Counted from the stretch's first letter, positions 15,095 through 23,591 are shown. The stretch is 37,523 nucleotides of DNA from Bryobacterales bacterium (GCA_003166875.1 PMUN01000039.1:5663-43185); one strand, 5' to 3'. The notes: generated from the sequence alone by a model not told the origin. Numbers and translations: made by a program.

Positions 15095-15872
15095 CGCTCC
15101 CGTCCGGCTTCCGACCGCCTTTAAAGAAAAAATCTGGGGTGCACTGGACCTTGCTCCCTGGTATCCGGATCCCGGCAAAAAAATCGGCGAAGTGTGGTTT
15201 GAAGCGGATCTTCCGCTCCTGGTCAAGTTCGTGTTCACCAGCGAGCGGCTCTCCGTTCAAGTTCACCCTGATGATGCATTCGCTGCGGCTCACGAAAAAT
15301 CGCTTGGGAAAACCGAGATGTGGTACGTGTTGCGAGCCGATCCGGGCGCACAACTCGCCCTGGGATTTCGCGAACCCATTACGCGCGAGCGCTTGCGGGA
15401 ATCTGCATTGAGCGGCGAAATCGAGCGCCTATTGCGCTGGGTGGACGTGAACCAGGGCGATTCATTCTTCATCCCCGCCGGAACCGTGCATGCCATCGGC
15501 GCTGGCCTTGCTCTATGCGAGGTGCAGCAGCATGCCGACATTACTTACCGGCTCTACGACTATGGCCGCCCCCGCGAACTGCATCTCGACAAAGCTCTCC
15601 AAGTTGCCTCCACCGAGGCGTTCGATGCCAAGCCGGCCGCACTTCCGATCGATTGCAAATATTTCCACACCGAACTGGCCAGGATCACGTCGCCCATCGA
15701 GTATCCTGCGGCGAACGATCGTTTCCACCTGCTGATCTTCGCAGGCGGCAGCGGTAAAATCGCCGGCCAGCCATTCCGGGAAGGCGAAACGTGGCTAATC
15801 CCAGCCGGTTCCGGAATGTTTCCGATCAACCCCGACGAACCAACAAAATTCCTACGAACCTGGATCCCGTGA
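15084..15872 (+). CDS. manA: Mannose-6-phosphate isomerase, class I
   Basis: The preferred start is the GTG at 15084 (MNGSAPVRLP..., 262 residues), which overlaps the aminotransferase end by 11 nt; an upstream start at 15048 would overlap by 47 nt. The cupin zinc site is visible: Q59 and H61 in SVQVHPDD, E78 in GKTEMWYV, and the His of AGTVHAIG. The C-terminal cupin half with CEVQQHADITYRLYDYGR fits the short Bacillus-type enzyme. It interconverts mannose-6-phosphate and fructose-6-phosphate, feeding mannose into glycolysis or supplying GDP-sugars. The stop is followed after 1 nt by the inverted repeat pair. Confidence 0.93.
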   Translation: MNGSAPVRLPTAFKEKIWGALDLAPWYPDPGKKIGEVWFEADLPLLVKFVFTSERLSVQVHPDDAFAAAHEKSLGKTEMWYVLRADPGAQLALGFREPITRERLRESALSGEIERLLRWVDVNQGDSFFIPAGTVHAIGAGLALCEVQQHADITYRLYDYGRPRELHLDKALQVASTEAFDAKPAALPIDCKYFHTELARITSPIEYPAANDRFHLLIFAGGSGKIAGQPFREGETWLIPAGSGMFPINPDEPTKFLRTWIP

Positions 15873-15873
15873 C

Positions 15874-15929
15874 GCGGGTCGCGGCTCGGTAACGCCATCT
15901 TTCCGAACCGCGACCGTAAGGGAGTCGGT
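15874..15929. repeat. Dispersed repeat, head-to-head pair (copies 3a and 3b)
   Basis: A partial minus-oriented copy (15874-15890, complement starts ACCGAGCCGCGACCC) is followed, after 11 nt, by a nearly full plus copy (15902-15929; first base T instead of A, otherwise identical to the commonest form). Their facing ends can pair (CGGCTCGG / CCGAACCG, one mismatch). The pair sits between the convergent manA and lactate permease genes, where it could act as a bidirectional transcript end. Confidence 0.82.
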
Positions 15930-15943
15930 GCCTTTTGATAGCT

Positions 15944-17560
15944 TCACGGTTGCAACCCCGGCGCCACATACGCATAAAACATAACAATCAACCCAATCAT
16001 GCTCGCCAGCAACACACTGTGGCGCAGCGTAAACCGAAAAAGCTTCGCTTCATCATCCCGCGCCATTCCAGTGGCACAAGTAGCCACCGCGATGCTCGAC
16101 AAACTAATCATCTTTCCCATCACGCCGCCGGCCGAATTCGACGCCGCCATCAGCACCGGATTCAGACCCAGTCGCGAAGCCGTCACCACCTGCAAGTTTC
16201 CGAATAACGCGTTCGCTGATGTGTCGGATCCAGTGAGAAATACGCCCATCCATCCCAGTAGAGCGCTGAAGAATGGGAATGATGGGCCGGTAGCGGCGAA
16301 TGCCAATCCAAGAGTTGCCGTAGCGCCGCAATAGTTCATGAGGAAAGCCAGGCCTAGCACCGCCGCGAGTGTAACCAGTGAGAACGCGAGCTGCCGCAAC
16401 GTGCTGGCCAGGATCTTCAGAAACTGCAGCGGCGGAATTCTCAGCACCACCGCCGTCAGCAGCGTGGCGATGAGGCACGCGGTTCCAGAAGCCGAAAGCC
16501 AGTTGAAATTGAAGATGGCCGGATAGGGCGAAATGCGTGCGGTCACCGGCGGCATGCGGGCGATCAGATTATGCAATCCAGGCCAGGGGATTGGAACACT
16601 CACGGAATTCAGCGGTGCTTGCATCGGCTTGTAACCCCAGAGCAGCACACAGGCAACGAGCAGAAGATACGGACTCCAGGCCACCAGAATCTGTCCGGCC
16701 GATGGACGGGCTGTTACTGTTTTAGACGTCGGCGGCTCAGCAACAAGGTCCTTCGGCTTCCAGACCAGGAACAGCAGTACCAACGTGACGATCGCAGTGA
16801 GCGAAGCAATCAGATCCGTGAGCTGCGCGCCGACGAAATTCGAGATGATGAACTGCATTCCGGCGAACGAAACGCCGCAGAGAATCGCTGCGGGTAATAC
16901 CGGTCGCAGGGCTTTCCATCCGCCCATCACCAGAATCAGGTAGGCCGGGACGATCAATGAAACAGGAGCGCAGATGCGTCCCACCCCGGCGCTTAAACGA
17001 TCCAGCGGCAGTCCAGTAATTCCTGCAAGCGTGACGATCGGAATCGCGATGGAGCCGAAGGCCACGGGCGCCGTATTCGCGAGCAGGCAGATGGCGGCCG
17101 CATAGAACGGCGTGAATCCGAGACCGGCCAGCATTGCGGATGCAACCGCCACCGGAGTTCCGAATCCAGCGGCGCCTTCCACAAAGGCCCCGAAGGCGAA
17201 CGCGATGAGCAGCGCTTGCAGCCGGCGATCCTTTGTCAGGCTCCCGATCGAGTGCTTAATGAATTCGAACTTGCCGGTATCGAGCGTGAGCCGATACAAG
17301 AAGACCGCCCAGATTACGATCCAACCGATCGGGAACAGACCGAATGCCGCGCCGTAAGTAGTCGCGGCCACCACTTTTCCAAGTGGCATACCGTAAAGAA
17401 AAACGGCGATCACCACTGTTGCCGCAAGTCCCGAGAGCGCTGCGACCCAGGCGGGCTTGCGCAGGATACCCAGCAGCAAAAGCAGCGTGAAAATCGGCAG
17501 CGCGGCTACGAATGCCGAGAGAGGGAGACTTCCTAACGGTGTATAGTTTTGCTGCCACAT
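15944..17560 (-). CDS. L-lactate permease family transporter
   Basis: A 538-residue, highly hydrophobic protein with some 12-14 membrane helices and the LctP/LldP family signatures FGAFVEGAAGFGTPVAVASA (first half), NTAPVAFGSIAIPI, and in the second half FLTGSDTSANALFGNLQ and NSAGGVMGKMISLSSI. The family imports L-lactate (also D-lactate or glycolate) with protons across the inner membrane. No lactate dehydrogenase genes are adjacent, so it is a stand-alone uptake gene here. The transcript would run from the divergent region shared with tatA. Confidence 0.95.
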   Translation of the reverse strand: MWQQNYTPLGSLPLSAFVAALPIFTLLLLLGILRKPAWVAALSGLAATVVIAVFLYGMPLGKVVAATTYGAAFGLFPIGWIVIWAVFLYRLTLDTGKFEFIKHSIGSLTKDRRLQALLIAFAFGAFVEGAAGFGTPVAVASAMLAGLGFTPFYAAAICLLANTAPVAFGSIAIPIVTLAGITGLPLDRLSAGVGRICAPVSLIVPAYLILVMGGWKALRPVLPAAILCGVSFAGMQFIISNFVGAQLTDLIASLTAIVTLVLLFLVWKPKDLVAEPPTSKTVTARPSAGQILVAWSPYLLLVACVLLWGYKPMQAPLNSVSVPIPWPGLHNLIARMPPVTARISPYPAIFNFNWLSASGTACLIATLLTAVVLRIPPLQFLKILASTLRQLAFSLVTLAAVLGLAFLMNYCGATATLGLAFAATGPSFPFFSALLGWMGVFLTGSDTSANALFGNLQVVTASRLGLNPVLMAASNSAGGVMGKMISLSSIAVATCATGMARDDEAKLFRFTLRHSVLLASMIGLIVMFYAYVAPGLQP

Positions 17561-17580
17561 GGGATAAAGAAGTATACAGG

Positions 17581-17608
17581 AGCCAGAAGTCAGAATCCAG
17601 AAGCTAGA
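17581..17608. repeat. Four-unit heptamer tandem repeat (AGYCAGA type)
   Basis: Units AGCCAGA, AGTCAGA, ATCCAGA, AGCTAGA follow one another with a strict 7-bp period, 20 nt upstream of the lactate permease start. Period and unit layout parallel the repeat at 11182-11216, although the base content differs. Confidence 0.6.
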
Positions 17609-17636
17609 TGGTGGTAGCGCGAACTCTTAGTTTGCA

Positions 17637-17696
17637 GCGTTCACACTTTTGTGAACGCTTCGCGGGCTGGCGTTGGCGTCCCGAGAAACCAACGCC
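17637..17696. other. Two consecutive stem-loops in the lactate permease / tatA intergenic region
   Basis: Stem 1: GCGTTCAC (17637-17644) with GTGAACGC (17651-17658), 6-nt loop. Stem 2: GGCGTTGG (17669-17676) with CCAACGCC (17689-17696), 12-nt loop. Both are perfect 8-bp pairings. They lie upstream of both divergent genes. The function is unknown: a structured leader, a protein-binding site or another intergenic repeat are all possible. The remainder of 17561-17808 shows no gene. Confidence 0.5.
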
Positions 17697-17740
17697 CTGA
17701 ACCGTGCGCGGAGTGCGTGCGCTACGGCGGTTGGCGAACG

Positions 17741-17771
17741 TTGTGCGGTAGTTCGGGAATCGGAGTACAAT
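17741..17771 (+). promoter_or_regulatory. Weak candidate promoter for tatA
   Basis: TACAAT at 17766-17771 resembles a -10 box (5 of 6), but the best -35-like element, TTGTGC at 17741, is 19 nt away. Tentative. Confidence 0.25.
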
Positions 17772-17808
17772 GGGATTGTTCAAGGTATGGTCCATTAAAG
17801 GAGGCCGC

Positions 17809-17982
17809 ATGTTCCGATCTATAGGCTTTCCTGAGCTGATTGTCATTTTGGTAGTCGCCGTTCTGCTGTTTGGCGGAAAGAAGATTCCCGAACTGGCGAA
17901 GGGCTTAGGGGAGGGCATCAAGAACTTCAAAGGTGCCATGAAGGAAGATCACCCTAACGTCGACGAAAAGAAGCAGGGCTGA
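17809..17982 (+). CDS. tatA: Sec-independent (twin-arginine) translocase subunit TatA
   Basis: The start is the ATG at 17809, preceded by a near-perfect ribosome site (AAAGGAGG, 5 nt before it); a 13-residue longer reading from 17770 lacks one. The 57-residue product has the TatA plan: a short N-terminal membrane helix ([16 protein letters not shown]), the [21 protein letters not shown] hinge and amphipathic helix, and a charged tail. TatA oligomers form the pore through which folded proteins with twin-arginine signals cross the inner membrane. tatB and tatC are not adjacent. A strong terminator follows. Confidence 0.95.
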   Translation: MFRSIGFPELIVILVVAVLLFGGKKIPELAKGLGEGIKNFKGAMKEDHPNVDEKKQG

Positions 17983-18037
17983 GGCTTCCTGGATTTGCTC
18001 GCACCTTGAGCGGACCTAGTATCGACTTCTGAAAGAG

Positions 18038-18066
18038 AAACCCCCGCGAGGTCATCGCGGGGGTTT
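18038..18066. terminator. Bidirectional intrinsic terminator between tatA and the HU-like gene
   Basis: A 12-bp perfect stem (AAACCCCCGCGA at 18038-18049 with TCGCGGGGGTTT at 18055-18066) with a 5-nt loop, followed on the plus strand by ATGTTTTT and on the minus strand by TTTCTCTTTC. It serves both convergent genes. Confidence 0.9.
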
Positions 18067-18097
18067 ATGTTTTTAGAGCTGCTTGCGGGTTCCTAAC

Positions 18098-18397
18098 CTA
18101 TTTCTTCTTGGGTACGATCGCGTCCTTCACGGCTTTTGCGACCCGGAACTTGACCACTTTCTTGGCCGGGATCTTGATCGCTTCGCCGGTGGCGGGATTG
18201 CGGCCCATGCGGGCTTTGCGGTCCACGCGAACCAGGCGGCCGATGCCGGGAATAATGAACATTCCGTTCTTTTTCGTTTCACGGACGGCCAGATCGGCGA
18301 AGGTCTCGACGAATGTCTTGGCCGCCTTGGTTGTGCTGCCGGTGGCTGCCGCGAGTTCTTTCATGATCTGCGACTGCGTCATCTTGGTTGCTGCCAT
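18098..18397 (-). CDS. HU-family DNA-binding protein
   Basis: The start at 18397 is set by AAGGAG six nt upstream; the product has 99 residues. It has the HU/IHF two-helix dimerisation part (MTQSQIMKELAAATGSTTKAAKTFVETF), the beta-arm with RMGRNPATGE (the DNA-minor-groove clamp containing the conserved Arg-Asn-Pro), and a lysine-rich C-terminus (KKVVKFRVAKAVKDAIVPKKK). It coats and bends the chromosome as a dimer. About nine residues precede the usual HU start. Expression appears strong: good promoter, good ribosome site, intrinsic terminator. Confidence 0.95.
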   Translation of the reverse strand: MAATKMTQSQIMKELAAATGSTTKAAKTFVETFADLAVRETKKNGMFIIPGIGRLVRVDRKARMGRNPATGEAIKIPAKKVVKFRVAKAVKDAIVPKKK

Positions 18398-18489
18398 GTA
18401 CTTCTCCTTAGTTTCTTTTTTTAGTGGGGCTCTTCCATCCAACGGTCCGGTTACGTAAAACATAACCGTACAATATTGTTTCCTTCCAA

Positions 18490-18518
18490 ATCATACGGGA
18501 AGCGGAGCCGGATGTAAA
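18490..18518 (-). promoter_or_regulatory. Sigma-70-type promoter for the HU-like gene
   Basis: On the minus strand TTTACA (18518-18513) and TATGAT (18495-18490) are spaced by exactly 17 nt; each matches its consensus at five of six positions. It predicts a leader of about 85 nt before the start codon. Further down the leader, ACAATATTGT (18470-18479) is a perfect 10-bp palindrome. Confidence 0.65.
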
Positions 18519-18627
18519 GAGAAGAATGCGAAAAAAACACGTTTTTCCTCAGTTTTTTCGACGCGCCACGCCCCGAAAGCCGATGAAACGGGCTTTTGCC
18601 GCCTTGCGGAGCCTCGGGAGCCCTAAT

Positions 18628-19731
18628 TCAAGCGCTTTGAGCGGTCTTGTTTAGCGAGAGCTGACCAGCCGAGGACGGCTTCGGAGTAACCGCTGGAGTA
18701 ACCTCGGCCTCACTCGCCGCCTCGAATCCCAGCTTTTTGCGTAGGCCGGCGTCCAGTTGTTCCCGGGCTTCGGGATTCGCCACCAGATAGGCGCGAGCGT
18801 TCTCGCGGCCTTGGCCGATGCGTTCGCCGCCGTAGCTGAACCAGGAGCCGCTTTTTTCCACCAACTCGTGAATGACGCCCAGGTCCAGCAGATCGCTTTC
18901 GCGCGAGATGCCTACTCCAAAGAGGATGTCGACTTCGACTTCGCGGAAAGGCGCAGCTACCTTATTCTTCACTACCTTGATTTTGGTGCGGTTGCCGATT
19001 ACCTTGTCGCCATCCTTGATCGCGGTCATCCTGCGCACTTCCACCCGCACCGACGAATAAAATTTCAAGGCGCGGCCGCCCGTGGTGGTCTCCGGGTTAC
19101 CGAACATCACGCCAATCTTTTCCCGAATCTGGTTGATGAAGAGCAGCAGGGTGTTGGTTCGAGCCACCGCGCCGGTAAGCTTCCGCAGCGCCTGCGACAT
19201 CAGGCGGGCGTGCAGGCCCATGTGGCTATCGCCCATTTCGCCGTCGAGCTCGGCTTTGGGCACCAGCGCGGCAACGGAGTCAACCACCACTACATCGATA
19301 CCCCCGGACGCGATCAGCGCTCCGGCGATCTCGAGCGCTTGTTCGCCGTAATCTGGTTGCGAGACGATCAGATTGTCCACGTCCACGCCAAGATTGCGTG
19401 CATAAGCCGGATCCAAAGCATGCTCGGCATCAATGAAAGCGGCGGTGCCGCCCGCTCTTTGCGCCTGAGCGATCACCTGCAACGCGAGCGTGGTCTTGCC
19501 GGATGACTCCGGTCCAAAAACCTCCACCACGCGGCCGCGCGGGAATCCGCCCACACCCAATGCTGCATCCAGCGATATGGAACCGCTCGGGATCACCGCG
19601 ACAGGCAATACGTTCCGGGAACCGAGCCGAAGCACGGACCCTTTTCCGAACTGCTTGTCCATCTGGCTAAGGGCGGCATCAATGGCGCGCTGGCGGCCGG
19701 CAGCGTCTATGGGAACAGGTTGGTCTTTCAC
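18628..19731 (-). CDS. recA: Recombinase RecA
   Basis: A 367-residue RecA that starts at a GTG (19731); the ATG 5 nt upstream opens only ATG-TCG-TGA. The N-terminal helix ([23 protein letters not shown]) matches RecA position 1-35. Walker [10 protein letters not shown] is at 73-81; loop L1/L2 regions ([50 protein letters not shown]) are complete. It forms filaments on single-stranded DNA for homologous recombination, and its co-protease role triggers LexA self-cleavage where LexA exists. I see no recX downstream and no obvious LexA box upstream. Confidence 0.98.
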   Translation of the reverse strand: MKDQPVPIDAAGRQRAIDAALSQMDKQFGKGSVLRLGSRNVLPVAVIPSGSISLDAALGVGGFPRGRVVEVFGPESSGKTTLALQVIAQAQRAGGTAAFIDAEHALDPAYARNLGVDVDNLIVSQPDYGEQALEIAGALIASGGIDVVVVDSVAALVPKAELDGEMGDSHMGLHARLMSQALRKLTGAVARTNTLLLFINQIREKIGVMFGNPETTTGGRALKFYSSVRVEVRRMTAIKDGDKVIGNRTKIKVVKNKVAAPFREVEVDILFGVGISRESDLLDLGVIHELVEKSGSWFSYGGERIGQGRENARAYLVANPEAREQLDAGLRKKLGFEAASEAEVTPAVTPKPSSAGQLSLNKTAQSA

Positions 19732-19810
19732 GACATTCTAGTGGTGGGAGAAGCAGGATCGTCTCTCAGGAAAGTGCTAACCTTTGCTTGAGAATCGCGT
19801 CATAACGGTC

Positions 19811-22213
19811 ATGCAAACTCTGTGGCAGGACGTGCGCTATTGTGTTCGATCGCTTGCAAAGAGCCCTGGGTTTGCAATTCTGGCGATTCTCGCCCTGGCG
19901 TTAGGCATCGGCGCCAACACGGCCATCTTCAGCGTAGTAAACGGGGTGCTGCTGCGGCCTTTGGCGTACGGCGATCCCAGCCGGCTGGTGGTGATTCTCC
20001 ACGAAGGGCAATGGCCGGTTTCACCGGACGACTATCTGGATTGGCGCAGGCAATCGCGATCCTTTCAGCAGATGGGAGCGGCCCAGGTCTGGAGCGCGGC
20101 CCTCACCGGCGGTGAGCATGCCGAAGAACTGCCGGGGATGCAAGTAAGCCCAAACATGTTCTCCATTCTGGGAGTTCCGCCGCTCCAAGGACGCACGTTT
20201 GAAGCAGGTGACGATCAACCGGCGCGCGGTCACGTTGCCGTCCTGAGTTATCAGTTGTGGCAGCGGCGCTTCGGCGCTGACCCGAAGATTGTCGGTCATG
20301 AGATCAACTTGAATGGCGAAAGCTACACCGTGAACGGGGTAATGCCGGAATCGTTCCACTTTGCCCCGTTCTGGGCCACGAACGTGGAGGTGTGGGTCCC
20401 GCTGCTGCTAGACAAGCGCTTGAACGATCGTGGAGGCCGCTCGTTACGGATCTTCGCCCGGCTGCGCGATGGCGTGCCCCTTCAGCAAGCCCAAGCCGAT
20501 ATCGATGTAATCTGCCGCCGCTTGGCCCAGCAATATCCGGCCACCAACACCGATATGACCGCCCAGGTAATCCCACTGCAAGAAAAGGTGGTGGCCAATA
20601 TTCGTCCCACTCTGCTGGTGCTGCTCGGCACGGTTGGATTTGTACTTCTGATCGCGTGCAGCAACGTGGCGAATCTAATGCTGGTGCGCGCCAACGCGAA
20701 GAAGAAGGAGACGGCGGTGCGGCTGGCGCTCGGTTCCAGCCGGTGGCGGGTCATCCGGCAATCGTTAGTGGAGAGCATCCTGCTTTCCGTGGCTGGCGCG
20801 GCGGTGGCTACAGTAATTGCAAGCTGGGGGATTGCCGGATTGATCGCGTCGCTGCCTGCCGGGAGCTTGCCACGGCTCGATGACGTGGGCATCGACAAGA
20901 CCGTTCTTTTGTTTACGGTACTGATTGCGCTTGCCACGGGAGTAGTTTGCGGTCTGGCGCCGGCGCTGCGTGCGTTCCGGACCGATTTGCAGGAATCGCT
21001 CAAGAGCGGTGGAAGAGGATCCACCGCGGGCCGATCGGAGCATCGCACCCGCGCACTACTTGTGATTTCCGAGGTCGCACTTGCGCTGGTCCTATTGGTA
21101 GGCGCTGGATTGATGCTGCGAACTTTCCAGCATCTCCAGGCAGTGGATCCCGGATTTGATCCGCATCATGTTCTTACGTTGGAGGTGGCCGCCGGTGGAA
21201 GGGCCTATCCGACCGGGCCGGGGCGCATACGATTCTTTGAGCAATTGCGGACTCGTTTGGAAGCGCTGCCGCGCGTTGAGTCGGTCAGCCTGATCAATCA
21301 TCTGCCGATCAGCGGCGACATCTGGACGCTCGGAATCATTATTTATGGACGTCCAGACCCGCCGCCCGCTCAGCAGCCCACCGCCGCCTATCGCGTGGTG
21401 CAGCCGGGTTATTTCGCAACCATGAAGATACCCATGCTTCAGGGAAGGGATTTCGACAATCACGATATTCGAGACACCACCCCCGTGGCAATCGTCAACG
21501 AAGCGTTGGCGAAACATCATTGGCCCGGTGCGCCCGCGATTGGACAGCGCCTGCGTCTCGGCGCCAATTGGATGACCATCGTAGGTGTCATTAAGAATGT
21601 GAAGCAGACAGATTGGACCGAGAAGCCGGAAGATGAGATCTACCTTCCGCATGCGCAGAGCGACGCTAATTTTTCGTTCATGACGGTGGTGATGCGCGCC
21701 CACGGAGACCCTCTCTCGCTCCGAAAGCCAGTGGAAGAACAGGTTCGTTCACTTGACAAAGATGTTCCGATTGCCCACGTCCAGAGCATGGAGCAGGTGA
21801 TCGCGGACAAGCTGTGGCGCGGACGCTTGGCCATGACTCTGCTTGGGCTCTTCGCCGCGGTCGCGGTATCGCTAGCTGCGCTGGGCATCTACGGCGCCAT
21901 TTCCTATTCCGTCTCCCAGCGGACCGGCGAGATCGGGATTCGAATGGCGCTGGGCGCGCGCAGCGCCGACGTATTGCGCATGATCTTGCTGCAAGGCCTG
22001 GCAGTAGTCGGGGTCGGAATTACCGTGGGCCTGTTCGGTGCGTGGATCTTGACGCGGACGCTGGGAAGCTTGCTGTACGGGGTGACAGCGCGCGATCCAG
22101 TGACGTTCATTGCCGTGCCAATAATATTGATTGCGCTCAGCGTGGTGGCGTGCTGCTTGCCGGCACTGCGCGCATCCAAAGTGGACCCGGTCACCGCATT
22201 AAAAATCTGGTGA
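19811..22213 (+). CDS. FtsX/MacB-like ABC permease, acidobacterial duplicated orphan permease (ADOP) type
   Basis: About 800 residues from the ATG at 19811 (a TTG start at 19784 is possible). The ADOP plan is clear: N-terminal DVRYCVRSLAKSPGF then a first membrane helix with ALALGIGANTAIFSVVNGVLLRPL, a MacB-like periplasmic domain (FSILGVPPLQGRTF), three helices with SNVANLMLVRANAKKKE.AVRLALGSSRWR, then a second repeat of periplasmic domain and helices ending GEIGIRMALGARSADVLRMILLQG and RASKVDPVTALKIW. ADOPs lack an encoded ATPase partner; none is seen here either. Exported substrate unknown. Most ADOP genes follow a PadR-type regulator; this one does not, but a broken PadR lies just downstream on the other strand. 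Confidence 0.95.
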   Translation: MQTLWQDVRYCVRSLAKSPGFAILAILALALGIGANTAIFSVVNGVLLRPLAYGDPSRLVVILHEGQWPVSPDDYLDWRRQSRSFQQMGAAQVWSAALTGGEHAEELPGMQVSPNMFSILGVPPLQGRTFEAGDDQPARGHVAVLSYQLWQRRFGADPKIVGHEINLNGESYTVNGVMPESFHFAPFWATNVEVWVPLLLDKRLNDRGGRSLRIFARLRDGVPLQQAQADIDVICRRLAQQYPATNTDMTAQVIPLQEKVVANIRPTLLVLLGTVGFVLLIACSNVANLMLVRANAKKKETAVRLALGSSRWRVIRQSLVESILLSVAGAAVATVIASWGIAGLIASLPAGSLPRLDDVGIDKTVLLFTVLIALATGVVCGLAPALRAFRTDLQESLKSGGRGSTAGRSEHRTRALLVISEVALALVLLVGAGLMLRTFQHLQAVDPGFDPHHVLTLEVAAGGRAYPTGPGRIRFFEQLRTRLEALPRVESVSLINHLPISGDIWTLGIIIYGRPDPPPAQQPTAAYRVVQPGYFATMKIPMLQGRDFDNHDIRDTTPVAIVNEALAKHHWPGAPAIGQRLRLGANWMTIVGVIKNVKQTDWTEKPEDEIYLPHAQSDANFSFMTVVMRAHGDPLSLRKPVEEQVRSLDKDVPIAHVQSMEQVIADKLWRGRLAMTLLGLFAAVAVSLAALGIYGAISYSVSQRTGEIGIRMALGARSADVLRMILLQGLAVVGVGITVGLFGAWILTRTLGSLLYGVTARDPVTFIAVPIILIALSVVACCLPALRASKVDPVTALKIW

Positions 22214-22221
22214 TCGCGAAG

Positions 22222-22441
22222 TCACTCGTATCTCAAGGAGTCCATCGGGTCGGCCTTTGCGGCGCCTTGTGCGGGGATATAGCATGCTACCAACGCGACC
22301 ACGGCCAACAGGACCGAGACGCCCGCTATCGTAGCTGCATCGAACGGCGCCGATGCCGAGCGCCAGGGTCAGCACTGCAACTGTAGAGAAGGCGCGATTC
22401 TTGGTCAGGGTATGTTTCGACAGAACTCGAAGAAGCGCCAT
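22222..22441 (-). pseudogene. Remnant of a second ADOP permease (both ends kept, about 90 percent deleted)
   Basis: Only the N-terminal start (MALLRVLSKHTLTKNRAFST, then VAVLTLALGIGA) and the C-terminal end (AATIAGVSVLLAVVALVACY, then IPAQGAAKADPMDSLRYE and TGA at 22224-22222) of an ADOP permease remain, in different frames, joined near 22338-22350. An intact member is about 800 residues; about 70 remain. It ends 8 nt from the end of the intact ADOP on the other strand, so the two were tail to tail. Confidence 0.85.
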
Positions 22442-22669
22442 GGCGCGCCGATTCGTCTCCGATTCTCCCCAGGAGGACGTGAGCCAACCGGCCTGCTGCA
22501 TCCGGTAAAGAGCGGGAGACAGCGAGCCGGCCTTGACTTCGAAGGTTCCATTGGTGATCTGCGCGATGCGGCGTGATATTCCCATTCCATGCATCTATTC
22601 CAGCGCAAGCGATTTCAAGATCAACAGATCGAGGGTGCCCTGCAGAAGATCGGATTCAGTGGTAGACAT
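22442..22669 (-). pseudogene. PadR-family regulator remnant with in-frame nonsense codon
   Basis: Reads MSTTESDLLQGTLDLLILKS then LALE, a TAG at 22597-22595, and continues in the same frame as MHGMGISRRIAQITNGTFEV, KAGSLSPALYRMQQAGWLTS and SWGESETNRRA: the PadR winged helix. A sense codon (usually Pro before MHGYGI) has become TAG, and the C-terminal half (from the point where RAKFY... is expected) is deleted straight into the ADOP remnant. In Acidobacteria such PadR genes normally sit in front of ADOP permeases. The stretch 22670-22727 holds nothing else visible. Confidence 0.85.
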
Positions 22670-22727
22670 GCGTTCTCAATAGGACCGCGGGCTAGCCTGG
22701 TTTGGGGTAGAGTGTGGAGAAAGCCTG

Positions 22728-23516
22728 GTGGATCCGTTTCGAATCGCACTCGCTAATCTCAGGTTCCCGGCCACAGCCGAGGAATCGATCACGCTGGCCG
22801 TGGAGGCCATCCATCAAGCAGCCAAGCAAGGAGCGCGGATCATCTGCTTTCCGGAATGCTTCGTTCCAGGTTATCGAGTAAGCAAGTCCGTGGCGCCTTC
22901 CGATGCCGAGTTTTTGGAACGTGCGTGGTCCGTCATAGCCGAAGCGGCAGGGAAGGCAAACATCACAGTGGTTCTCGGAACGGAACGCTTGGTTGACGGC
23001 GCACTCGTAATCACAGCGCTGATCATCAACCAGGACGGATCCATCGCGGGGTTTCAGGACAAGGTGCAGATCGACATCTCAGAGGAGGCCACCTATACTC
23101 CCGGCTTTGGTCGTTGCGTATTCGAAGCTGGCCCCGTGACTTTTGGTGTCGCGATCTGCCACGAAGCATGGCGGTATCCGGAGACCGTACGCTGGGCCGC
23201 GCGGCGTGGAGCGCACATTGTGTTTCACCCGCAATTCGCCGAAGCGGAGGCGGGCTCTTACCGGCCAACAGCGTATGCCGATCCCGCGAATACGTTTCAC
23301 GAGAAGGCGGTGCTGTGCCGCGCCGCCGAGAATACGTGCTATTTCGCAACCGTTAATTGCGCGAGTCCAGGCTCTCCCACCACCTCGGCCGTGGTCCGTC
23401 CGGATGGGACGCTGCTCAGCTACCAACCTTACGGTGAGGAAGGATTGCTGATCGCCGACCTCGACATCAGCACCGCGACTGGCTTCCTGGCTGCACGGTG
23501 CAAGTATGCCCGGTGA
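22728..23516 (+). CDS. Carbon-nitrogen hydrolase (nitrilase superfamily)
   Basis: 262 residues from a GTG. The catalytic triad (Glu-Lys-Cys) is plain: E43 in CFPECFVPGY, K112 in FQDKVQID, and C144 in GVAICHEAWRYPE. The C-terminal dimer part (AENTCYFATVNCASPG... and SYQPYGEEGLLIADLDI) is typical of the amidase branches. Such enzymes hydrolyse non-peptide C-N bonds (amides, N-carbamyl compounds, nitriles); the specific branch is not identified. It stands alone; 11 nt after its stop begins an inverted pair of the dispersed repeat. Confidence 0.92.
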   Translation: MDPFRIALANLRFPATAEESITLAVEAIHQAAKQGARIICFPECFVPGYRVSKSVAPSDAEFLERAWSVIAEAAGKANITVVLGTERLVDGALVITALIINQDGSIAGFQDKVQIDISEEATYTPGFGRCVFEAGPVTFGVAICHEAWRYPETVRWAARRGAHIVFHPQFAEAEAGSYRPTAYADPANTFHEKAVLCRAAENTCYFATVNCASPGSPTTSAVVRPDGTLLSYQPYGEEGLLIADLDISTATGFLAARCKYAR

Positions 23517-23527
23517 TCGGCGCAGGC

Positions 23528-23591
23528 ACCGACTCCCTCACGGTCGCGGTTCGGTAACACTCTTTCCGAACCGCGAGCGTAAGCGACCGGT
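23528..23591. repeat. Dispersed repeat, head-to-head pair (copies 4a and 4b)
   Basis: A full minus-oriented copy (23528-23555) and a divergent plus copy (23565-23591, GAGCGTAAGCGACCGGT in its second half) face each other over 9 nt. The facing ends GCGGTTCGG and CCGAACCGC pair perfectly over 9 bp, giving a strong hairpin. Spacing and layout repeat those at 15874-15929. Confidence 0.85.
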
